Positions 58,313 to 64,000 of a stretch of 64,000 bases of DNA are shown one piece after another. The stretch comes from Streptomyces sp. NBC_00287 (lineage in GTDB: Bacteria > Actinomycetota > Actinomycetes > Streptomycetales > Streptomycetaceae). How positions within the stretch are numbered: position 1 is the first letter of the stretch; each line of letters begins with the position of its first letter. The DNA lies in NCBI RefSeq assembly GCF_036173105.1, contig NZ_CP108053.1, positions 7,626,001 to 7,690,000 on the forward strand, given 5' to 3'. The notes beneath the pieces are model-generated. The model saw only the letters and a program-made list of their open reading frames with translations, had not been told where the DNA came from and did no database searches. The position numbers and the translations under genes are program-made.

Positions 58313-60688
58313 GTGGGCGGGATCACTCTGGAGCGGGACGAGACGGTCGCCGCGCCTGTTGTGCCGAAGCCGCCCCGGCAGGCCGAACTCAGCCCACGCC
58401 GGGTGCGGTTGGTCTTCATCGGGCTGATGCTCGCGCTGCTGCTGGCCGCGCTGGAGCAGATGATCGTCGCCACCGCGCTCCCGAAGATCGTCGGCGAGCT
58501 GCACGGCCTGGACAAGATGTCCTGGGCGATCACCGCCTACCTGCTCACCTCCACCATCGGCCTGCCGATCTACGGCAAACTCGGCGATCTGCTCGGCCGT
58601 AAAGGCGTCTTCCAGTTCGCGATCGTCGTCTTCGTCATCGGCTCCGCGCTCGCCGGGCGGGCCGAGACCATGGACCAGCTGATCGTCTACCGGGCCGTCC
58701 AGGGCGTCGGGGCGGGCGGCCTCATGATCGGCGTGCAGGCGATCATCGCCGACATCGTGCCGCCCCGGCAGCGCGGCCGCTACATGGGGCTGATCGGCGC
58801 CGTGTTCGGACTCGCCTCTGTCGCGGGGCCCCTGCTCGGCGGCTACTTCACCGACCATCTCTCCTGGCGCTGGTGCTTCTACATCAACGTCCCCTTCGGC
58901 ATCGTCACCCTCGCCGTCGTCGCCGTCGTACTGAAGCTGCCGAAGCCCGAGACCAAGCCCCGGCTCGACATCCTCGGCGCGCTGCTGCTCGCCGCCGCCT
59001 CCACCTGCCTGGTGCTGCTGACCAGTTGGGGCGGCACCGAGTACGCCTGGGACTCGCACGTCATCCTCGGACTCGGCGCGGGCGCGGCGGCGGCCGCCGT
59101 GCTGTTTCTCGTAGCCGAGCACTTCGCCCCCGAACCCCTCATCCCGCTACGGCTGTTCAGGGACTCCGTCTTCAACATCACCGGCCTGGTGGGCCTGGTG
59201 ATCGGCGTCGCCCTGTTCGGCGCCGCCAGCTATCTGCCGACCTTCTTGCAGATGGTCGACGGAGCGTCCGCCACCGAGTCCGGGCTGCTGATGCTGCCCA
59301 TGATGGGCGGCATCGTCGGCGCCTCCATCGTCTCCGGACAGCTCATCAGCCACACCGGGCGCTACAAGATCTACCCGGTCCTCGGCGGTGCCCTCTCCGT
59401 CGTCGGCATGTGGCTGCTGTCCCGGCTCGACGCCGACACGCCCCGACTGCACTACAGCATCTGGATGGCCCTCCTCGGCGCCGGAATCGGCATGGTGATG
59501 CCGGTCCTGATCCTCGCCGTACAGAACTCCGTGCGCCCCGCCGACCTCGGCACCGCCACCAGCGCCAACAACTACTTCCGGCAGATCGGCGGCAGCGTCG
59601 GCGCCGCGATCTTCGGCACCCTCTTCGCCGACCGGCTCACCGACGCGCTCGCCGACCGGGTGCCCACGCGCGCGGGCGCCGAGCTGCCCGCCGCCGAGTC
59701 CATCACCCCGCAGGTCGTCCACGCGCTGCCGCCGGCCCTGCGCGACGACTACATCCAGGCCTACGCCGACGCCATGCCGAGGATCTTCCTCTACCTCGTG
59801 CCGGTGCTCGTCCTCGGCCTGCTCATCGCCTTCTTCCTCAAGGAGAAACCGCTGGTGTCCCACCCCACCGCCGAAACCGAGCCCGCCCCCGTCAACGCCC
59901 CCGTTCCGCATGCCCGTTCGCCCTACGCAGCCGGAATCCCCGTCTGCGGCACGGTGCAACACCCCGACGGAACCGTGGTCCCGCGCGCGGCCCTCACGCT
60001 CATCGACGCCGTCGGACAGCAGATCGGGCGGGGCGCCAGCGGCGAGGACGGACGGTACGCGCTCTCCACACCGGGATCGGGGTCGTACGTCCTCATCGCT
60101 GCCGCGGGCGGACACCAGCCGCAGGCCGTCTCCGTGACCGTAGGCGAACGCCCGGTCGAACTGGACGTGGTGCTCGGCGGCGCAGGGCGCCTCGCGGGCA
60201 CCGTGGTGACCGCCGACGGCACCTCCGTACGGGACGCGACCGTCACCCTCACCAACGTCCACGGCGAGGTCGTCGCCAGCACCCGCAGCGGACGCGAGGG
60301 CGGCTATGTCATCACCGAACTGGTGGCCGGCGAGTACACCCTGGCCGCCAGCGCGCCCGCCTTCCGCCCGGCCGCGCTGCCCGTCACCGTGCAGGCCGCC
60401 CGGGAGACCCGGCAGGACATCGAACTGGCCGGGGGCGCCGTGCTGCGCGGGACGGTCCGGGCGAGCGGCGGCAGGCCCGTCGAGGACGCGCGCGTGACGC
60501 TGCTCGACGCGGCGGGCAACGTCGTCGACACGCTCACCACCGGCCCGGACGGGACGTTTCGGTTCGTCGATCTGTCCTCCGGCGAGTACACCGTGATCGC
60601 CGCGGGCTATCCGCCGGTCGCCACCGTGCTTCAAGTGGCCGGCGGCGGGCGCACGGAACGCGACCTTCAGCTGGGGCACGAGGACTGA
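58313..60688 (+). CDS. MFS drug exporter (DHA2 type) with three C-terminal beta-sandwich domains
   Basis: Predicted 791-residue membrane protein. The first ~515 residues are a 14-helix-type EmrB/QacA exporter, with ALEQMIVATALPKIVGEL at helix 1, GKLGDLLGRKGVF as motif A and VAGPLLGGYFTDH as motif C. From about residue 542 three similar ~82-residue repeats follow. Each has the form G-TV-x-x-(D/G)G-x-x-x-x-x-A-x-(V/L)T-L, ending near G-Y-x-L and V-x-G-(E/S)Y-T. They resemble carboxypeptidase-regulatory/Cna-B-like domains. I see no helix that would place this tail outside, so its side is unclear. The start is GTG 58313 behind GAGGGGAG. Confidence 0.88.
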   Translation: MGGITLERDETVAAPVVPKPPRQAELSPRRVRLVFIGLMLALLLAALEQMIVATALPKIVGELHGLDKMSWAITAYLLTSTIGLPIYGKLGDLLGRKGVFQFAIVVFVIGSALAGRAETMDQLIVYRAVQGVGAGGLMIGVQAIIADIVPPRQRGRYMGLIGAVFGLASVAGPLLGGYFTDHLSWRWCFYINVPFGIVTLAVVAVVLKLPKPETKPRLDILGALLLAAASTCLVLLTSWGGTEYAWDSHVILGLGAGAAAAAVLFLVAEHFAPEPLIPLRLFRDSVFNITGLVGLVIGVALFGAASYLPTFLQMVDGASATESGLLMLPMMGGIVGASIVSGQLISHTGRYKIYPVLGGALSVVGMWLLSRLDADTPRLHYSIWMALLGAGIGMVMPVLILAVQNSVRPADLGTATSANNYFRQIGGSVGAAIFGTLFADRLTDALADRVPTRAGAELPAAESITPQVVHALPPALRDDYIQAYADAMPRIFLYLVPVLVLGLLIAFFLKEKPLVSHPTAETEPAPVNAPVPHARSPYAAGIPVCGTVQHPDGTVVPRAALTLIDAVGQQIGRGASGEDGRYALSTPGSGSYVLIAAAGGHQPQAVSVTVGERPVELDVVLGGAGRLAGTVVTADGTSVRDATVTLTNVHGEVVASTRSGREGGYVITELVAGEYTLAASAPAFRPAALPVTVQAARETRQDIELAGGAVLRGTVRASGGRPVEDARVTLLDAAGNVVDTLTTGPDGTFRFVDLSSGEYTVIAAGYPPVATVLQVAGGGRTERDLQLGHED

Positions 60689-60821
60689 GGAGCGCGGGTG
60701 CGCGCGCCGGGGCGTGGGCAGTTGCCAATTCCCGTATTGCCGCACATCACCACCGGCACTCGCCGTACCGTGGAGTCGGCGGCACAGATCTTGCCAAGCC
60801 GTGGGGAGAGAGGCCTTGGCC

Positions 60822-63278
60822 ATGGACCGTGGCATCGAGAGGGACGCACCTCCCAGCCGCGGAGCTGGGATCGGCGCGACGGAAGGCGTCGCGAGCGGCC
60901 GTGTCCCGCTTGCCGTCGTCGTGATCGACCGCGAGGGATTGGTGTCCCACTGGAGCACCGGCGCCGGGCGGCTGTTCGGCGCCGCCAAGGAGGAGGCGAT
61001 CGGACGGCCCGCCGCCGATCTGCTCCCCGTCTCCGGGGCGCTGCCAGAGGAGGCGGACGCCACCCCGTACGGGGCGTACACGGCCTACGACGGCCTCGGC
61101 CCCGACCTGGAGTCCTCCCTCGACGGACGGCTCAGCTTCCCCGCCGCGGGCCGCGCCCGGCTCACCGTGCCGGGCGACGAGCGCTCCGACGTCCTGTGGT
61201 GGGCGTACCCCCTGGTCGGCCCGGGGCGCGAGCGGTTACTGGTCCTCGCGGCCGACGCGGACGGACTCCAGCAGCGCGAGCCCGACGGCCTGGGCTTCGA
61301 GCGGATCGCGCCCGGGTTCGCCCTGCACACCGACTTCCCCGGCGCCGAGGAGCTGGCCCGCCGGCTGCCCGAGATCCTGCCCAGCATGAGCGTGGGCGAG
61401 AGCTCCCGCATCGTCGCGCAGATCCTCGAACTGGGCTATCCGGTCCTGGAGTTCAGCCAGAACGACCGGGTGCCCGTCACCCCCGACTGGGGTGTGCCGC
61501 GCCGCGCCGAGCGCAGGGCTCGCCGGGAGCAGGCCGCCCGTGCCGCTGTGCTCGGGCTTCCGGTGCCCGAGGAGGACACCGAGGAGAGCGTGGACCTCGA
61601 GTACGCGGCCGTACGAGAGCGCCTGGAGTTCCTCAACGAGGTCAGCGGTTGCATCGGCACCTCCCTCGATCTCTCGCGGACCATCATCGAGGTCAGCAAG
61701 GCCGTCGTGCCCCGCTTCACCGACGTCGCCGGCACCTATCTGCGCGAACAGGTCGTCGCGGGCGAGGGGTTCCCGGACGGCGTGCCGGACACCACCACCA
61801 TGTGGCACCGGGTCGCCGTCGAGCACACCGACGAACCCGGCCGCTGGGACGATGTCGTGCCGGTCGGCGAGGCCATGCCGTTCCCGGCGCACACCCCGTT
61901 CTTCCAGTGCATGACCACCGGCGATCCCGTGCTGGTGCCGCGGATCAGCGAGGAGATGGGCCACGCCATCGCCTCCCAGTTCGAAAAGCGCGACATCCGG
62001 CCGCTCATCACCGGCCGCTCCATGCTCGTCGTGCCGCTCAAGGCCCGCAATGTGGTCCTCGGCTTCATGATCCTGCTGCGCCACCCCGAGCGGCCCGTCT
62101 TCAACGACATGGACCGGGTCACCGGCGCCGAACTCGCCGCCCGCGCGGGCCTCGTGCTCGACAACGCGCGCATGTACACCTTCCAGGAGAGCGTCGCCGA
62201 GACCCTCCAGGACAGCATGCTGCCGCACATCCCGCCGCGCATGGCGGGCTGCGACATCGCCACCCGCTATCTGCCCGGCACCCTGCTCGGCCGGGTCGGC
62301 GGCGACTGGTTCGACTCGGTGAAACTGCCCGGCGCCCGCACCGCCCTCGTCGTCGGCGACGTCATGGGCCACGGCCTCAACTCCGCCGCGATGATGGGCC
62401 AGTTGCGTACAGCCGTCCAGACCATGGCCGCCCTCGACCTGCCGCCCGCCCAACTCCTGCGCAACCTCGACGACCTCGCCCAGCGCCTCGGCGACACCTA
62501 CCTCGCGACCTGTCTCTACGCCGTGTACGACCCGATCGCGAGCGAGTTGCACCTCGCCAACGCGGGCCATATCCCTCCCGTGCTGGTGCGGGCCGTGGAC
62601 GGTCGCAGCGAACTGCTCGAGCTGCCCACGGGCGCGCCCATAGGCGTCGGCGGAGTGCCCTTCGAGGCGGTACGCGTGCGCGTGGAGCCCGGCGACCGGC
62701 TGGTGATGTGCACCGACGGGCTGGTTGAGGTGCGCGGCGAGGACATCGGCGTAGGACTGGCGACGCTGTGCGAGTCGGCCGCCCATCCGGCCGCGTCCAT
62801 GGACGACGCCTGCGACACCATCATCCGGGCGCTCAACACGCGCGGCGGTCGCAAGGATGACGTCGCCCTGCTGATGGCACGGCTCAACGGCATCGGGCCG
62901 GAGGACGTCGCCGAGTGGCGGCTCGCCCTCGACCCCGTCGAGGGCGGCCGGGCCCGCGCGGTGGTCCGCGAGCAGCTGCACGACTGGGGTCTGGCGCGGC
63001 TGGTCGACCTCGCCGAGCTGCTGGTCAGCGAGCTCGTCACCAACGCCCTGCGGCACTCGCACAGCCGTCCCGTCGAGCTGCGGCTGGTCCGGGGCGACAC
63101 CCTGCTGTGCGAGGTGGACGACGACGACCACGAGCTGCCCACCCTGATGAACGCCGGTCCCGGTGACGAACTCGGCCGGGGGCTGCGGCTGGTGAGCACC
63201 CTCGCACGCGAGTGGGGCACCAGCCGTACGAGTGCCGGAAAGACCGTCTGGTTCGAACTGACGCTCCCGCGACGCTGA
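60822..63278 (+). CDS. PAS-GAF-PP2C phosphatase with C-terminal anti-sigma-type kinase domain; TTA codon
   Basis: Predicted 818-residue cytosolic regulator. A PAS-like domain (about 25-140) with VIDREGLVSHWSTGAG is followed by a GAF domain (about 266-455). A SpoIIE/RsbU-type PP2C phosphatase comes next (about 463-685: DSMLPHIPPRMAG, GGDWFDSVKLPG, GDVMGHGLNSA). A RsbW-like ATPase ends the protein (SELVTNALRHSHSR, GRGLRLVSTLARE). Such proteins switch partner anti-sigma-factor antagonists. Codon 139 is TTA (61236-61238), so translation should need bldA. The start at ATG 60822 follows GAGAGAGG; a TTG at 60816 is possible. No sigma factor is adjacent. Confidence 0.92.
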   Translation: MDRGIERDAPPSRGAGIGATEGVASGRVPLAVVVIDREGLVSHWSTGAGRLFGAAKEEAIGRPAADLLPVSGALPEEADATPYGAYTAYDGLGPDLESSLDGRLSFPAAGRARLTVPGDERSDVLWWAYPLVGPGRERLLVLAADADGLQQREPDGLGFERIAPGFALHTDFPGAEELARRLPEILPSMSVGESSRIVAQILELGYPVLEFSQNDRVPVTPDWGVPRRAERRARREQAARAAVLGLPVPEEDTEESVDLEYAAVRERLEFLNEVSGCIGTSLDLSRTIIEVSKAVVPRFTDVAGTYLREQVVAGEGFPDGVPDTTTMWHRVAVEHTDEPGRWDDVVPVGEAMPFPAHTPFFQCMTTGDPVLVPRISEEMGHAIASQFEKRDIRPLITGRSMLVVPLKARNVVLGFMILLRHPERPVFNDMDRVTGAELAARAGLVLDNARMYTFQESVAETLQDSMLPHIPPRMAGCDIATRYLPGTLLGRVGGDWFDSVKLPGARTALVVGDVMGHGLNSAAMMGQLRTAVQTMAALDLPPAQLLRNLDDLAQRLGDTYLATCLYAVYDPIASELHLANAGHIPPVLVRAVDGRSELLELPTGAPIGVGGVPFEAVRVRVEPGDRLVMCTDGLVEVRGEDIGVGLATLCESAAHPAASMDDACDTIIRALNTRGGRKDDVALLMARLNGIGPEDVAEWRLALDPVEGGRARAVVREQLHDWGLARLVDLAELLVSELVTNALRHSHSRPVELRLVRGDTLLCEVDDDDHELPTLMNAGPGDELGRGLRLVSTLAREWGTSRTSAGKTVWFELTLPRR

Positions 63279-63282
63279 CCGG

Positions 63283-63302
63283 CCCCCGTGTTCCCGGGGG
63301 CG
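63283..63302 (+). terminator. Terminator hairpin after the PP2C regulator
   Basis: GCCCCCG (63283-63289) and CGGGGGC (63296-63302) form a 7-bp stem with a 6-nt loop, 5 bp past the stop codon. Confidence 0.7.
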
Positions 63303-63444
63303 CACGAGGCGCGAGGGGGCGTACGCGGATCGAATGCGGCGTGAAGGATTGCGCCACGTGCTTGTAGCGCCGCCCGGGGCGCGATAGACCGTACTCGCCC
63401 GTCACTTCGTGGCGGGATGTCCGTCGCACCCTGGGGAGTTGGGC

Positions 63445-64000
63445 ATGAGCGTGACGAGTCGGTACCGGGAGGCCTGGGAGGGCTTCTGGCGGGAGGCGCC
63501 CGAGGAACAGGGGGCGGTGTTCTGGGACGCGGAGCCGGCGCTGACCGTCGGTCCCCATCTGGCCCTGTTCGAACCGCACTTGACGGCGCCGACGCTGCCC
63601 ATGGTTGACCTCGGCTGCGGCAATGGCACCCAGACCCGTTTCCTCGCCGACCGCTTCCCGCATGTGATCGGCGTCGACCTGTCCGGCGCGGCGATCGACC
63701 ACGCCCGCCAGGCCGACCCCGCGGGTCTGGCCACCTACCGGGTCCTGGACGCCGGGGAGAAGGACGAGGCGCAGACGCTGCACGCGGAACTCGGCGACAC
63801 CAACGTCTATATGCGGGGCGTGCTGCACCAGGCGGAGCCCGGTGACCGGCAGGCGCTGGTGGACGGCGTCGCCACCCTCATCGGCACCGGCGGCCGGGCC
63901 TTCCTGGTCGAACTGGCGGAGGCCGCCAAGCCCGTCCTGATGGGCCTCGCCCAGAGCCCCACGGGCCCGCCGCCGAAACTCGCCCCCGTCTTCCGGCACG
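63445..64000 (+). CDS. Class I SAM-dependent methyltransferase, 3' end missing
   Basis: The frame is open from ATG 63445 to the last base, giving about 185 residues of an incomplete protein. The SAM-binding motif I is VDLGCGNGTQTRFLA (about 54-68), followed by motif II VIGVDLSGAAIDHARQ and a later strand NVYMRGVLHQ. The N-terminus (SRYREAWEGFWREAPEE) is typical of actinobacterial members that methylate small molecules; the substrate is unknown. GGGGAG lies about 10 bp before the start. The rest of the gene continues beyond the window. Confidence 0.85.
   Translation, partial: MSVTSRYREAWEGFWREAPEEQGAVFWDAEPALTVGPHLALFEPHLTAPTLPMVDLGCGNGTQTRFLADRFPHVIGVDLSGAAIDHARQADPAGLATYRVLDAGEKDEAQTLHAELGDTNVYMRGVLHQAEPGDRQALVDGVATLIGTGGRAFLVELAEAAKPVLMGLAQSPTGPPPKLAPVFRH

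Noticed and set aside
1..64000. Prophage, integrative element, tRNA or rRNA genes
   Set aside because: I found no integrase, transposase, phage structural gene, att-like repeat or tRNA-like cloverleaf, and base composition looks uniform.

Overview
The window is high-GC actinobacterial chromosome. The G/C-rich third codon positions, GTG starts, 4-bp start/stop overlaps, DmdR/IdeR-type iron boxes, an F420-type oxidoreductase and the crotonyl-CoA carboxylase/reductase cluster all point to Streptomyces. I see no phage, transposase, integrase, CRISPR or rRNA/tRNA gene. The region reads as ordinary chromosome with one specialised-metabolism locus in it.

Layout. 1-4705: reductive pyrimidine/hydantoin catabolism (ureidopropionase-like amidohydrolase, dihydropyrimidinase, LLM-class F420 oxidoreductase, NCS1 permease). 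4716-13390: mixed genes (DUF3558 secreted protein, AhpD-like protein, NarL-type two-component pair, gamma-glutamyltransferase, inositol-monophosphatase-family enzyme, CrtI-like FAD enzyme coupled to a macrodomain protein). 13413-28509: an iron-regulated metallophore locus with three iron boxes. It contains two SBP_bac_5 (Dpp/Nik/Cnt-type) uptake systems that appear to share one fused double ATPase, and a five-gene operon: VioC/AsnO-like hydroxylase, SbnB-like, PLP decarboxylase, SbnA-like and MATE exporter. The gene set matches what I recall of the aminopolycarboxylate siderophore EDHA (ethylenediaminesuccinic acid hydroxyarginine) of Streptomyces. There is no NRPS or NIS synthetase.

28591-36145: a membrane protein, a divergent ArsR sensor and P1B-4 metal ATPase around a dyad operator, Ada-AlkA and Ogt alkylation repair, sirtuin, an orphan VapB-like protein and a NUDIX hydrolase. 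36187-39457: a polysaccharide-lyase pair (PL8, then a PL20/heparinase-I-like protein) behind a dyad-rich promoter. 39461-43436: ADP-ribosylglycohydrolase, glycerate kinase, and the phosphatidylserine synthase/decarboxylase pair.

43607-52823: the ethylmalonyl-CoA pathway (acyl-CoA dehydrogenase, MaoC hydratase, malyl-CoA lyase-type enzyme, B12 mutase, crotonyl-CoA carboxylase/reductase), a TetR regulator and a duplicated 3-hydroxyacyl-CoA dehydrogenase. A covarying palindrome, GGYACTGAGTRCC, lies about 200 bp upstream of both ccr and the dehydrogenase. 53199-64000: HEAT-repeat protein, GNAT, Rid-family protein, secreted peptidase, SOS-boxed radical SAM protein, SRPBCC protein, an MFS exporter with three extra beta-sandwich domains, a PAS-GAF-PP2C-kinase regulator and a truncated methyltransferase. 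Two genes (53199 and 60822) carry an in-frame TTA codon, the mark of bldA-dependent translation.

The most unusual sequence feature is inside the fused ABC ATPase. A 39-bp unit encoding the LSGG signature is present four times in frame, and a separate 78-bp tandem duplication lies in the same gene. All names rest on reading motifs and family memory; no database search was run.
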